64,000 bases of DNA, from positions 2,418,001 through 2,482,000 of the forward strand of contig CP086683.1 of assembly GCA_030544685.1 (NCBI GenBank), given 5' to 3'. The position numbers and the translations under genes were made by a program. The notes beneath the pieces were generated by a model. It did not search any database. It saw only the letters and a list, made by a program, of their open reading frames with translations, and was not told the DNA's origin. The DNA comes from Pseudomonas sp. B21_DOA (GTDB taxonomy: Bacteria > Pseudomonadota > Gammaproteobacteria > Pseudomonadales > Pseudomonadaceae). This document shows positions 36,701 through 44,937 of the stretch, one piece after another (the first letter of the stretch is position 1; the number at the start of each line of letters is the position of its first letter).

Positions 36701-37363
36701 GATGACTTCACCGCAGCCGTCGCCGAATACCTGCACTTCCAGATGCCGCGCGCGTTCGATGTACTTCTCGATGAACACCCCAGCGTCGCTGAAGTTGTTC
36801 TGGCCGAGGCGTTTCACCGCTTCGAATGATTCGCTCAATTCATTGGCGCTGCGGCACACGCGCATGCCGATGCCACCACCGCCAGCGGTGCTTTTCAGCA
36901 TCACCGGGTAGCCGACCTGCTCGGCGGCGCTCAGCGCGCAATCGAGGCTGTCGAGCAGGTCGGTGCCTTCGAGCATGGGTACGCCGTGCTGTTTGGCCAA
37001 CGCGCGAGCAGTGTGCTTGAGGCCGAATACCCGCAATTGCTCCGGCGTCGGTCCGATGAAGGCGATGCCCTGCGCTTCGCAGGCTTCGGCGAACGCTGCG
37101 TTCTCGGAGAGAAACCCGTAGCCGGGATGAATCGCCGTGGCGCCGCTTTGTTTGGCGATAGCAAGGATTTTGTCGACCGCCAGATAGGTCGTGGACGCCG
37201 CGCCTTCGCCTAGGCTGTACGCTTCAGCGGCCTGGGAAATATGCAGGCTGGCGGCGTCGGCTTCTGAGTACACGGCGACGCCTTGGGCCTTCAGCACGTT
37301 GATCGTGCGCAGGATCCGACAGGCAATCGCGCCACGGTTGGCAATCAGGATTTTTTCGAACAT
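33728..37363 (-). CDS. biotin-dependent guanidine/urea carboxylase, with an in-frame REPIN
   Basis: The 1211-residue protein starts at the ATG at 37363 (MFEKILIANRGAIACRILRT). Domains are biotin carboxylase (about 1-450, AGGGGIGMRVC, EVNTRLQVEHGVTE), KipA/AHS2-type and KipI/AHS1-type carboxyltransferase halves (about 465-765 and 795-1030), and a biotinyl domain with the biotin lysine in ESMKMEI near 1174. Within the operon, alongside DUF1989 proteins and under a guanidine riboswitch, guanidine is the likely substrate rather than urea. About 26 residues near 768-793 are a translated REPIN in the linker between the two carboxyltransferase halves, without breaking the frame. Confidence 0.9.
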   Translation of the reverse strand: MFEKILIANRGAIACRILRTINVLKAQGVAVYSEADAASLHISQAAEAYSLGEGAASTTYLAVDKILAIAKQSGATAIHPGYGFLSENAAFAEACEAQGIAFIGPTPEQLRVFGLKHTARALAKQHGVPMLEGTDLLDSLDCALSAAEQVGYPVMLKSTAGGGGIGMRVCRSANELSESFEAVKRLGQNNFSDAGVFIEKYIERARHLEVQVFGDGCGEVIALGVRDCSVQRRNQKVLEETPAPSLPEGMADELCAAAIKLARAVNYRSAGTVEFVFDSEAQRFYFLEVNTRLQVEHGVTEQVWDVDLVRWMIELAAGDLPPLRELYQGLEPQGHAIQARLYAEDPGRDFQPSPGLLTAVQFPPANGVELRIDTWVEAGVEIPPYFDPMIAKLIAWAPSREQARAQLHQALGDSLLYGVETNRDYLRQILLDTPFASGQPWTRCLENLLYHANTFEVLSAGTQTSVQDYPGRLGYWAVGVPPSGPMDSRALRLGNRLLGNEQGAAALEITMSGPILRFNCDAVVAVTGAPIALTLDAEPVPMNTALLIPAGATLQLGSISGAGARSYLCLRGGLQVPDYLGSKSTFTLGQFGGHGGRALRAGDVLHVPALTERSAGQQLAEQHITALPSVRQIRVIYGPHGAPEYFSENYIATFFATQWEVHFNSSRTGVRLIGPKPEWVREDGGEAGLHPSNIHDNPYAIGAVDFTGDMPVILGPDGPSLGGFVCPVTVIEADLWQLGQLKSGDKIQFIPVDLKAARDLALKWDAPCGSWLASDGARSDTAATSSLASQLPQGIVSPVVLELGQGDQRLVARVSGDTHLLLEIGAPELDLVLRFRAHALVQALESQALHGVIDLTPGIRSLQVHYQPEQLPLADLLGIIVGEWDAVCAAKDLQVPSRIVHLPLSWDDPACQLAIEKYMTTVRKDAPWCPSNLEFIRRINDLPNLDEVQRTVFDASYLVMGLGDVYLGAPVATPLDPRHRLVTTKYNPARTWTAENSVGIGGAYLCVYGMEGPGGYQFVGRTLQMWNRYREVAAFDGKPWLLRFFDQIRFYPVSAEELLRIRRDFPLGRFDLNIEHSQLNLADYQAFLSQEAEGISAFRAQQQGAFKAERERWIASGQAHFDSEEAVPDASEEAPLQNGEHSVDSHIAGNLWQVQVAAGQRVAAGDVLVILESMKMEIPVLAPLAGVVREIRVQPGSAVRAGQRVVVLELD
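34984..35063. repeat. REPIN inside the carboxylase coding region
   Basis: Inverted arms GTGGGAGCTGGCTTGCCAGC and GCTGGCAAGCCAGCTCCCAC lie about 33 bp apart inside the carboxylase reading frame. It is translated without a stop as CGSWLASDGARSD and SLASQLPQG. All other REPINs in the window are intergenic. Confidence 0.9.
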
Positions 37364-37466
37364 GGCATAACCCCTGGAGGGGAGCGGGCCGTCCCGCTGT
37401 TTTTCGACGGACATCCGGGCCGTCCCGGATGGAAAAACACACTTCACTCCAACCCACCACAAACCC

Positions 37467-37559
37467 CTGTGGGAGCTGGCTTGCCAGCGATGAGGTCGGC
37501 ACATCCAACATTGTTGGTGACTGAAACACCGCAATCGCTGGCAAGCCAGCTCCCACAGG
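37467..37559. repeat. REPIN (TGG-core arms) inside the guanidine operon
   Basis: Inverted TGG-core arms in the 280-bp gap between the second DUF1989 gene and the carboxylase. The rest of the gap has CGGGCCGTCCCG repeated twice (about 37386 and 37418) and no gene. A REP here could tune the ratio of upstream and downstream operon products. Confidence 0.85.
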
Positions 37560-37643
37560 ACTATCAGTGCCTTGAAGCTTTCAGACACTGCCCGGAACGC
37601 GCCTGGCACAGGGCAAAAAGCCAACGGCGTAAACGGCTGATGG

Positions 37644-38285
37644 TCAGTTCCATACCAGCAACTCCGCCGGAGTCGGGTTGTAGGCATTGCACGGGTTGTT
37701 CAACTGCGGACAGTTGGAAATCAGCACGATGACGTCCATCTCCGCGCGCAAATCAACGTACTTGCCCGGCGCCGAAATACCGTCCTCGAAGGTCAGCCCG
37801 CCATCCGCCGTTACTGGCACGTTCATGAAGAAATTGATGTTCGGCCCGATGTCGCTCTTGCTCAATCGGCCGTCGTGGGCGCAGGCGCGCAGGTAGTTGT
37901 CGCGGCAGCTGTGCATGTAGCGTTTTTCCAGGGCGTAGCGCACGGTGTTGCTCTCTTGCGCGCAGGCGCCGCCGAGGGTGTCGTGGCGCCCACAGGTGTC
38001 GGCAACGATGGTCAGCATCGGCTGGCCGAGGTTGGAATACAGCACGCTGCCGGTGCTCAGGTAGACGCTGTTCTGTCGGCGCAAGGTGCGTTGCACGTCG
38101 TAGCGTTCCTTCGGGTTGGCGAGGCTGTAGAACAAGGTGTCGACGGCCTGATTGCCTTCCAGATCGAGGATGCGCAGGGTCTGCCCGGCCTTGACTTCCA
38201 TCAGCCAGGGCTCGCCGGCGGGAATGGTCGCGCGGTAGATCGCGCTGTCGGCTTGCTTGTGCGAAGTGGCGATTGCGAGTGACAT
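37644..38285 (-). CDS. DUF1989 protein, urea-amidolyase-associated protein 2 (carboxyguanidine deiminase subunit)
   Basis: The 213-residue protein has the DUF1989 pattern: LEGNQAVDTLFYSLANPKERY in part, RRQNSVYLSTGSVLYSN, DTCGRHDTLGGACAQES with conserved cysteine and histidine, and INFFMNVPV. The paired DUF1989 proteins of such operons have been shown to form carboxyguanidine deiminase (CgdAB), which converts carboxyguanidine to allophanate with release of ammonia. Which of the two subunits this is, is not settled here. It follows its partner by 11 bp. Confidence 0.88.
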   Translation of the reverse strand: MSLAIATSHKQADSAIYRATIPAGEPWLMEVKAGQTLRILDLEGNQAVDTLFYSLANPKERYDVQRTLRRQNSVYLSTGSVLYSNLGQPMLTIVADTCGRHDTLGGACAQESNTVRYALEKRYMHSCRDNYLRACAHDGRLSKSDIGPNINFFMNVPVTADGGLTFEDGISAPGKYVDLRAEMDVIVLISNCPQLNNPCNAYNPTPAELLVWN

Positions 38286-38296
38286 GGCAGCGATCC

Positions 38297-39022
38297 TCAG
38301 GCGAACAAACGGTCAGTGTTGATGAAGCCGCGCTCGTTTTCCGGGCGCGAAGTGCGGCAATGTTCGGCGACGCTGGCGTCGGCGTTCATCCAGCTCAGCT
38401 TCAAGGGTTTCGGGGCGTATTCGGGAGACGGGTCCATCGGATGTTGCAGGGCGGTGAGCACCACCAGGGTGTCCATCGGCGCGTATAGCTCGATGTAGTC
38501 ACCGGCCTTCGAATTGCCCTCGACGAAGTGGAAACGCCCGGCCTCATCGACGTTCACGCGGCTGAACAGATTGAGGGTCATCAGCAGGTCGGACAGGCCC
38601 AGGCCCCACTTGCCGAGTTCCACCAGCAGGTTGTCGGTGCCGTTGCGAAAGAAGCCGTTGCGCAATTCCTGATAGCGGCCCTGGCCGTATTTTTCGGCGA
38701 CCTCTTGCGCGCACAGCACGCCGCCGAGGCTGTCGCTCCAGCCGCAGGTGTCGGCGCTGATCGCGGCGAGCACGCGGCCCATGTCCGAGTACAGGCAGTG
38801 GCCGGCGGTGAGCTTGGCGGTGTGTTGGCATTTGAGGCTGTCGGGCAGGTTCAGCCGCTCGGTTTTTTCATTGGCATTGAGCAAGGTCAGGCTGACATTG
38901 GCGCCGCCGCGCAGGTCGGTCAGACGCAGCAATTGGCCGCGCTTGAGCACGAACGAACGGTGGCCGCCGCCCGGCAGCAGTTCTTCAGCGAAGGGTGGGA
39001 AGAGTTGGATTGAATCAGTCAT
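38297..39022 (-). CDS. DUF1989 protein, urea-amidolyase-associated protein 1 (carboxyguanidine deiminase subunit)
   Basis: The 241-residue protein is the larger DUF1989 partner. Visible are GGGHRSFVLKRGQLLRLTDL, GGANVSLTLLNANEKTERLN and DTCGWSDSLGG with the conserved Cys, then LNLFSRVNVDEAGRFHF. It lies 13 bp after the ABC ATPase and 11 bp before its smaller partner. Together they are the likely carboxyguanidine deiminase of the pathway. Confidence 0.88.
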   Translation of the reverse strand: MTDSIQLFPPFAEELLPGGGHRSFVLKRGQLLRLTDLRGGANVSLTLLNANEKTERLNLPDSLKCQHTAKLTAGHCLYSDMGRVLAAISADTCGWSDSLGGVLCAQEVAEKYGQGRYQELRNGFFRNGTDNLLVELGKWGLGLSDLLMTLNLFSRVNVDEAGRFHFVEGNSKAGDYIELYAPMDTLVVLTALQHPMDPSPEYAPKPLKLSWMNADASVAEHCRTSRPENERGFINTDRLFA

Positions 39023-39035
39023 TGGAGCAGTCCTC

Positions 39036-39823
39036 TCAAGCAGTGCGAAGGGTGCCCGCCAGCGGTAGCGGCAGGGCCTCGACGGCGGCGCGCTGGGCGC
39101 GGCGGTCGCTGTTCAACGGGATGTCGTAGGTGATGCGGGCGCCATAGGCGCCGGGGCGTGCGGGTCGAGGCGCACCTTGTCGAACACCAGCAGGCGCGTG
39201 CCGAGGCTGAAGCCTTCGGACAGGTCGTGGGTGACCATGAACACCGTCAGTTGCGTCTCGCGCCACAGCTCCAGCAGCAGCGCGTGCATGTCTTTGCGGA
39301 TGCCCGGATCCAGCGCGCCGAAGGGCTCGTCGAGCAGCAACACGCGCGGCTTCATGATCAGCGCCTGAGCGATGGCCAAGCGTTGCTGCATGCCGCCGGA
39401 CAGCTGTGCCGGGTACTTGTCCAGCGCATGGCCGAGGCCGACTTTTGTCAGCAGGGCTGCAGCCTGTTCGCGGGCCTCGCGTTTGGCGCTGCCAAACAGC
39501 CGGCCGAGCAAGGGCGCGCGCGGCAATTCGAGACCAAGGGCGACGTTGTCGAGCACGCTCAGGTGCGGGAACACCGAGTAGCGTTGGAAGACCACGCCAC
39601 GGCTGGCATCCGGCTCGCTGGCCAAGGGCTGGCCGTCGAGCAGAATCTCCCCGCGACTGGCGGTTTCCTGGCCGAGGAGCAGGCGCAGGAAGGTCGATTT
39701 GCCGCAACCGGAGGCGCCGACCAAGGTGCAGAACTCGCCTTCGTTGACGCTCAGGTTCAAGCCTTCCAGAACCACTTGATCGGCGTACTGCTGCCAGACG
39801 TTTTTTACTGTGATGAAGCTCAT
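39036..39823 (-). pseudogene. ABC transporter ATP-binding protein (guanidine operon), frameshifted near 3' end
   Basis: From the ATG at 39823 the protein has Walker A GASGCGKST, signature LSGGMQQRLAIAQAL, Walker B VLLLDEPFGAL and the H-loop MVTHDL, as in the NitT/TauT/urea importer class. After DPHA the frame is wrong. One more base in the G4 run at 39153-39156 gives PGAYGARITYDIPLNSDRRA and a stop at 39036, about 262 residues. The catalytic core is intact even without correction. Its start overlaps the permease stop (ATGA). Confidence 0.88.
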
Positions 39824-40635
39824 TTCGCCGCTCCCTCGTACCACGGGAAAGCGCGCTGGGTCAGCTGTTTCAAGGCCCAGTCCATCAGCCAGGCGAGCAG
39901 GGTGATCCACACCACGTAGGGCAGGATCACATCCATCGCCAGGTAGCGCCGCACCAGAAAGATCCGGTAGCCGAGACCATCGGTGGAGGCGATCGCTTCG
40001 GCGGCAATCAGGAACAGCCACGCCGAACCGAGCATCAAGCGCAGCGAGATCAGCAAGCGCGGCAACAGCTGCGGCAAGACCACGCGCAGCATCAGCGTCC
40101 AGGTCGAGGCGCCGAGGGTCTGCGCCTTGATCAGCAGTTCGACCGGAATGTCGCGGGCACGCTGTTCCAGATCCCGGGCCAGCGCTGGCGTGATGCCGAT
40201 GACGATCAGCATGACCTTCGACAACTCGCCCAGGCCGAAGACGATGAACAGAATCGGCAGGATCGCCAGCGGCGGCACCATCGACAGCACCGTCAGCAAC
40301 GGCGACAACGGCGCGCCGAACAGCGGCAGGGTGCCCGCCGCAATACCGAGGCAAAGACCCGCCAGCGCCGCGATGCCGAGGCCGATGACCAAACGGCGCA
40401 GACTCGACGCAGTGTCTTGCCACAGCAGGTATTCACCGGTGCGGCTGTCGGCGTTGAAGGCCAGGCGTTTTACCGCGTCGCTCATCTGCACGGCGCTGGG
40501 CAGCAGTTTGTCGTTGGGGTTGTCCGCCAGGCGCTCGGCCGAGCCTGTGAAGTAGGCGAACAGCACAAGCGCGAACGGCAGGATCATCAGCAACAGGCGA
40601 CTCGGGCGATCGGGGTGGCGATTGATCAGGCGCAT
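39820..40635 (-). CDS. ABC transporter permease (NitT/TauT class)
   Basis: The 271-residue protein starts at the ATG at 40635, eight bases after GGAGG; a TTG at 40641 is the alternative. It has about six membrane segments and the permease loop ITPALARDLEQRARDIPVELLIKAQTLGAS in part, which contacts the ATPase. It is the inner-membrane channel of the importer feeding the guanidine pathway. Confidence 0.9.
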   Translation of the reverse strand: MRLINRHPDRPSRLLLMILPFALVLFAYFTGSAERLADNPNDKLLPSAVQMSDAVKRLAFNADSRTGEYLLWQDTASSLRRLVIGLGIAALAGLCLGIAAGTLPLFGAPLSPLLTVLSMVPPLAILPILFIVFGLGELSKVMLIVIGITPALARDLEQRARDIPVELLIKAQTLGASTWTLMLRVVLPQLLPRLLISLRLMLGSAWLFLIAAEAIASTDGLGYRIFLVRRYLAMDVILPYVVWITLLAWLMDWALKQLTQRAFPWYEGAAK

Positions 40636-40653
40636 GGCCAAATCCTCCGTGGC

Positions 40654-41721
40654 TTACAGCTTGGCGTCGGCGGCCATCTGCACGTAGGTCGGATCGAAAC
40701 GCAGCTTGAGATTGGCGGTGTCGCCGCTGGTCACGCCGTTGGCGAAAGACATGCCGACCGCGCTCGGGTCCTTCGCGCCTTCGCCGAGCAGGCCGTGCTC
40801 GAAGGAGAACTCAGCGACCTTGCGCATGGTGTCCGGCAGTTGTTTGCTGGTGGCGAAATTCAGCGCTTCGCTCGGCGTGGCGAACAGTTTTGTGGTGTCC
40901 AGTTGCGCCTGGAACCCTGCCAGATCGGTGCCAGAGGCCTTGGCCATGTGTTCCAGCGCAGCTTTGCTCGCGGCGGTTTTCGCGTTCATCAAAGCGACCA
41001 CTTCGAACCACGCCCCGGTCAGCGCTTTGCCCAGTGCCGGGTTGTCTTTGAGGGTGGCGCTGTTGACCACCATCATGTCCATGATCTCGCCGGGGATCTG
41101 GCTGGAATTGAACACTTCGGTGACGCCGGGTTTGGCTTTGATATCCGAGAGCATCGGGTTCCAGGTGGTCACGGCGTTGACGTCGTCGGTGTTGAACGCG
41201 GCGGCAATGTCGGCGTCGGAGGTGTTGACCACTTTCAGGTCTTTCTCGGTGAGGTCCACCGAGTCCAGCGCGCGGGCCAGCAGGTAATGCGAGACCGACA
41301 GCTCGACCAGATTGACGTCCATGCCTTTCAGATCAGCGACTTTTTTACCTTCGCCTTTGAGCACGATGCCGTCGTTGCCATTCGAGAAGTCGCTGACGAT
41401 CAACGCGGTGCTGTCGACGCCACCGGCAGCGGGAATGGTCAGCGCATCCATGTTGGTCATGGTGCAGCCGTCGAACTGGCCGGCGGTGTACTGGTTGATT
41501 GATTCGACGTAGTCGTTGAGCTGCACGACGTCGATCTTGATCCCGTATTTCTTCGCCCATTTGTCGACGATGCCCTGGCTGCCGGCGTATTCCCATGGCA
41601 TCCAGCCGGCGTAGATCGTCCAGCACACGCTGAAGTGGTCTTTCTGGGCGGCGGAAGATTGCGTGCTGATAAGCGCGGCGAAGGCGGCGGCGAGCAGGGC
41701 GGGGAAACGTAGTCGGATCAT
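40654..41721 (-). CDS. ABC transporter substrate-binding protein (guanidine operon)
   Basis: The 355-residue protein starts at the ATG at 41721 after CTGGAGAATCCGCA, with a signal peptide ending STQSSA. It is a NitT/TauT-type binding protein (FSVCWTIYAGWMPWEYAGSQ, FDGCTMTNMDALTIPAAGG). First gene after the riboswitch, so it is the operon's leading product. It probably binds guanidine, urea or a guanidino compound; the exact ligand cannot be read from sequence. Confidence 0.9.
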   Translation of the reverse strand: MIRLRFPALLAAAFAALISTQSSAAQKDHFSVCWTIYAGWMPWEYAGSQGIVDKWAKKYGIKIDVVQLNDYVESINQYTAGQFDGCTMTNMDALTIPAAGGVDSTALIVSDFSNGNDGIVLKGEGKKVADLKGMDVNLVELSVSHYLLARALDSVDLTEKDLKVVNTSDADIAAAFNTDDVNAVTTWNPMLSDIKAKPGVTEVFNSSQIPGEIMDMMVVNSATLKDNPALGKALTGAWFEVVALMNAKTAASKAALEHMAKASGTDLAGFQAQLDTTKLFATPSEALNFATSKQLPDTMRKVAEFSFEHGLLGEGAKDPSAVGMSFANGVTSGDTANLKLRFDPTYVQMAADAKL

Positions 41722-41784
41722 TGCGGATTCTCCAGTTGATCGAGGGCGGACAGGAAGGCAACGCGGCACCGCGAACGGTGGCTT

Positions 41785-41885
41785 GTCTCCCGGGCTTTTG
41801 TCCCGCCGTGTAACCTCAACTGGAGGTCGCCAACTCTCGGACCAGCCACTCGCGCTTGCGAGCCGGAACCCTAGTCAGCCATTGC
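41785..41885 (-). promoter_or_regulatory. guanidine-I (ykkC) riboswitch
   Basis: On the minus strand the conserved ykkC elements appear in order. CTAGGGTTCCGG lies at 41874-41863, GGTCCGAGAG at 41843-41834, and ACACGGCGGGAC followed by AAAAGCCCGGGAGA at 41811-41786. A small CACCG-TTCG-CGGTG hairpin follows with no T run, so control may be at translation or by a later structure. It sits about 65 nt before the binding-protein start codon. This class turns genes on when guanidine binds. Confidence 0.95.
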
Positions 41886-42235
41886 AAATTGTGGTGCCGC
41901 GAACCTGTGATGACTCCTGCACAGGTTTGCTAAAGCGAGAGACGTGCCAAGTCGGGGCGAGGCCTCTGCGGCGGGGATCTGCTGGATTGCCGAGGTGAGC
42001 GGGGCGAGCGACGGCGCATCGTGGTGGTGCGTGGTTGCACCGTCATGCAGCGCGTTTACGCTTCACGGGTCGCTGATTTTGCGGATAAACAAGATTTCAT
42101 AATCACTTGTTTCAACTTGTTGCAGGAACGCACCAGATTCTGAAATCGCTGTCTGATTCTTCGACAGTCACGCAATTGCTGACGGTCGCCTGCCAGCGTC
42201 GCTGGTGTGGCCAACCCGCGGTCCAGGAGGCCGCC
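41886..42235. other. intergenic region between the guanidine operon and the lipoprotein gene
   Basis: About 350 bp between divergent genes. It should hold the promoter of the riboswitch operon on the minus strand and of the lipoprotein gene on the plus strand. A short AT-rich stretch lies at about 42075-42120. I see no gene or clear boxes. Confidence 0.5.
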
Positions 42236-42640
42236 ATGTATCGCCGAATCGTACTGCTTGCCGTGATGCTTTTTTCCCTTGGCGGATGCGTTCCTTATTC
42301 CTATGGAGACAGCTACTACAGGTCAGAGGTCTACACATCACCCGCACCGGCCTATTACAGCGGTGGCGGCTCCTATTACCGCAGCGGCGGCACTTATTAC
42401 ACTCAGCCGCGCTACTACCAGCCAGCGCCGCGGTACTACCAGCAACCGCGTTATTACCAGGCGCCGCGGCACTATCAACCGGCCCCGCGTTATTACGAAA
42501 GCCGTCGCTGGCACGGCAACGATCGCGGACGCCGGGACGGCCACCGTCGCGGCGGTTGGGACAATGACCACCGGGGCCGCGGCAACTATGATCGTCACAG
42601 CGGTCGCCGTGACTACAACGGCCGTGGCAACCGCTGGTAA
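42236..42640 (+). CDS. Tyr/Arg/Gly-rich lipoprotein
   Basis: The 134-residue protein starts at the ATG at 42236 with CCAGGAGG upstream and has a lipoprotein signal ending SLGGC. The mature protein is low-complexity: short repeats of the type YYQPAPRYYQQPRYYQAPRH, then an Arg/Gly/Asp-rich basic tail. Such proteins are found on the cell surface in pseudomonads, but their role is unknown. A terminator follows. Confidence 0.78.
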   Translation: MYRRIVLLAVMLFSLGGCVPYSYGDSYYRSEVYTSPAPAYYSGGGSYYRSGGTYYTQPRYYQPAPRYYQQPRYYQAPRHYQPAPRYYESRRWHGNDRGRRDGHRRGGWDNDHRGRGNYDRHSGRRDYNGRGNRW

Positions 42641-42655
42641 ATCACCGCAACGAAC

Positions 42656-42688
42656 AAGCGGCGCATCAAGCGCCGCTTTTTTTGCCTG
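42656..42688 (+). terminator. rho-independent terminator
   Basis: AAGCGGCGC-ATCAA-GCGCCGCTT followed by seven further T residues, 16 bp after the lipoprotein stop. Confidence 0.9.
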
Positions 42689-42835
42689 TCGAAAACGTGT
42701 TCCGTGGGCCGTCTCCCAAGGCAATCCCGGAAGCGTCCTACAGTTTCATTTCGTGGTGTTTGTTAGCGTTCGTGGATGCCGAACGAGGCGAGCAATCCTC
42801 AGCTCGATAGCGGCGAAAAATGGACGTTCAGCGCT

Positions 42836-44080
42836 ATGAAGCTACTGGTTATTCATCAAAATTTTCCCGGTCAGTTCCGTCATGTGGTGCTGGCAGCACT
42901 GGACCGCGGTGATGAGGTCGTGGCGATAGGCCGGGACACGGCACCGGGCGTCGACGGTGTGAACACCCATCGCTATCGAGCGACCAGCCGAGCGCCCGGC
43001 AATATTCACCCCTATCTGATCCGATACGAACAAGCGGTAATTGATGGGCAGAAGGTCTTCGAAATTCTGAGCAGGCTGAAGCGTTCGGGTTATCAGCCAG
43101 ATGTCATTCTTGCTCATCCCGGATGGGGAGAAACGCTGTTCGCCAAGGACGTCTATCCCGATACGCCGCTGATTCACTATTGCGAGTATTACTATCGAGC
43201 GCAGGGCGCCGATTGCGGGTTCGACCCTGAATTCCGCCGAGCCACAAGGGAGTCGTCACGGCTGCGAGTGCTCAACTCGCTGCATCTGTTGAATCTTGAA
43301 CACTGTGATGCCGCGATTGCGCCTACGCAGTGGCAGCGCAGCCTGTTTCCGGCTGCTTACCAGTCGGCAATCCGGGTAGTTCACGAAGGTGTGATTCAAC
43401 GTTCTGACCTGGCGAAAGTCGCGGCAGTCAGATTGCCCAATGGAATCGAGCTCAAAGCCGGACAGCCGATCGTCACCTATGTCGCCAGAAACCTCGAGCC
43501 TTATCGCGGCTTTCACAGTTTCATGCGAGCGATCCCGCTTATTCAGGCCGAGTGCCCCGATGCGCAGATCATCGTGGTTGGCGGTGATGGTGTCAGTTAC
43601 GGGAGTAAGCCGGTCGGGTATCCGGATTGGCGCAGCAGGATGGAGGCAGAGGTCAGTTTCGATCACTCCAGCGTGCATTTCACAGGGAAACTTCCTTACC
43701 AGACTTACCGCGCGGTTCTCGCATGTTCCAAAGTCCATGTTTATTTGACGTATCCGTTTGTCTTGTCGTGGTCGTTACTGGAGGCGATGGCGTCCGGTTG
43801 TGTGGTTGTTGCGTCGGATACGGCTCCGGTAAGGGAAGTCATTGTCGATGGGGCTAATGGCATGTTGGTGGATTTCTTCGACCATCAAGGAATTGCCAGC
43901 AGTGTAAGCAAGGTTTTGCAGTCGGCAGGTGAGTACGATGGTCTTGCCAGCGCCGCGAAGTTGACGGCAGGTCGGTTCAGTGTGGAATCGGGCGTGAGCC
44001 AATACTTTGAGGTTTTTGCAAACGCGATATCCGGACATAACGACATACCAACCGTTCCGCAGTTTGAGCGGGAGGTTTGA
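42836..44080 (+). CDS. glycosyltransferase family 4 protein
   Basis: The 414-residue protein starts at the ATG at 42836 (MKLLVIHQNFPGQFRHV). It has the GT-B two-lobe pattern, with IVTYVARNLEPYRGFHSFMRA at the donor-lobe start and the nucleotide-sugar motif SWSLLEAMASGCVVVASD followed by REVIVDGANG. GT4 enzymes retain the anomeric configuration and build surface polysaccharides. The next gene begins one base after its stop, then the giant RTX gene follows. The sugar and acceptor are unknown. Confidence 0.85.
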   Translation: MKLLVIHQNFPGQFRHVVLAALDRGDEVVAIGRDTAPGVDGVNTHRYRATSRAPGNIHPYLIRYEQAVIDGQKVFEILSRLKRSGYQPDVILAHPGWGETLFAKDVYPDTPLIHYCEYYYRAQGADCGFDPEFRRATRESSRLRVLNSLHLLNLEHCDAAIAPTQWQRSLFPAAYQSAIRVVHEGVIQRSDLAKVAAVRLPNGIELKAGQPIVTYVARNLEPYRGFHSFMRAIPLIQAECPDAQIIVVGGDGVSYGSKPVGYPDWRSRMEAEVSFDHSSVHFTGKLPYQTYRAVLACSKVHVYLTYPFVLSWSLLEAMASGCVVVASDTAPVREVIVDGANGMLVDFFDHQGIASSVSKVLQSAGEYDGLASAAKLTAGRFSVESGVSQYFEVFANAISGHNDIPTVPQFEREV

Positions 44081-44081
44081 A

Positions 44082-44846
44082 ATGTCCAGGAAGTCGCGTA
44101 AGCAGGCGATCAGGTGGTTTAAAAGGTTATTGAAGTATGGATTGTTCTTTTATGTCTGTTATTGCGTAGCGGAATTTTATATTCGCAAAGAACAATCCGC
44201 GGCGTCGGCGGCTATTCACCAGGCAGACGAGAAAGCTTGTCAGAACAAACTGGCGAGCATGCAGCAAGTGCCGATATTAGGCGGCGCCTATATAGATAAG
44301 ACGCTAGTCCCTGAGTTTTACGTTGGCATGCCGGAGATGGTGAACAAGAAAGCGTGTCTGGCCATTGCTCTGAAGGGGCTTTTCTGGTGGACCGGGACGG
44401 GACTGCACCGGCACCAGAATCAGCGCCCGGAACCGATCCCCGAAAGCTGGCGGCTCTATAAATTGAATGCCGGGCTTTTTACTAGAAAAGAAACTACCGA
44501 GCCCCATGAGCGGGGTTATCGGCACGTCAACTGGCCGGATGAGTTGATTGTGAAACTAAAGAATTATCCGGGGCTGGAGATTTGGCTGGATGCACCTCCG
44601 CCGCATTTCAAGAATGAAGACTCGGTTAGAACGTTTGTCATTACTGGCTGGCCGCGGCGAGATGGAACCCCTCGGTTGATCAACTGTGACGGCTTGATTC
44701 GCCCGGCGTCGGAGGAAAAACTGACTGACGAGAAACTGGCAAGGTTCAGCAGAGCTGAATTGGAAAATCTTGATTTCGGCAAACTGAATTTCTTCTGCAA
44801 TATCAATCTGGATAACTTCGACTTTTCCGGGGGCACGGTAGCGTAG
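44082..44846 (+). CDS. membrane-anchored protein of unknown function
   Basis: The 254-residue protein starts at the ATG at 44082, right after the glycosyltransferase stop, with GGGAGG upstream. It has one N-terminal membrane segment (YGLFFYVCYCVAEFYI) after a very basic start, so the rest is probably periplasmic. The remainder has no motif I know (YVGMPEMVNKKACLAIALKG, LIVKLKNYPGLEIWLDAPPP). Lower GC than its neighbours. Position suggests a link to the glycosyltransferase and RTX protein. Confidence 0.7.
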   Translation: MSRKSRKQAIRWFKRLLKYGLFFYVCYCVAEFYIRKEQSAASAAIHQADEKACQNKLASMQQVPILGGAYIDKTLVPEFYVGMPEMVNKKACLAIALKGLFWWTGTGLHRHQNQRPEPIPESWRLYKLNAGLFTRKETTEPHERGYRHVNWPDELIVKLKNYPGLEIWLDAPPPHFKNEDSVRTFVITGWPRRDGTPRLINCDGLIRPASEEKLTDEKLARFSRAELENLDFGKLNFFCNINLDNFDFSGGTVA

Positions 44847-44937
44847 GACTCGGATTAGCGTCATTACGCGAAGCACCTGAGATGCTCAAATATCTCAGTG
44901 ACTATCTTTCACGCTCTGTTATTACAAGGAAGTAACA

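Noticed and set aside
35279..36829. 516-codon plus-strand frame opposite the carboxylase
   Set aside because: Antisense of the biotin carboxylase domain; composition is that of a shadow frame.
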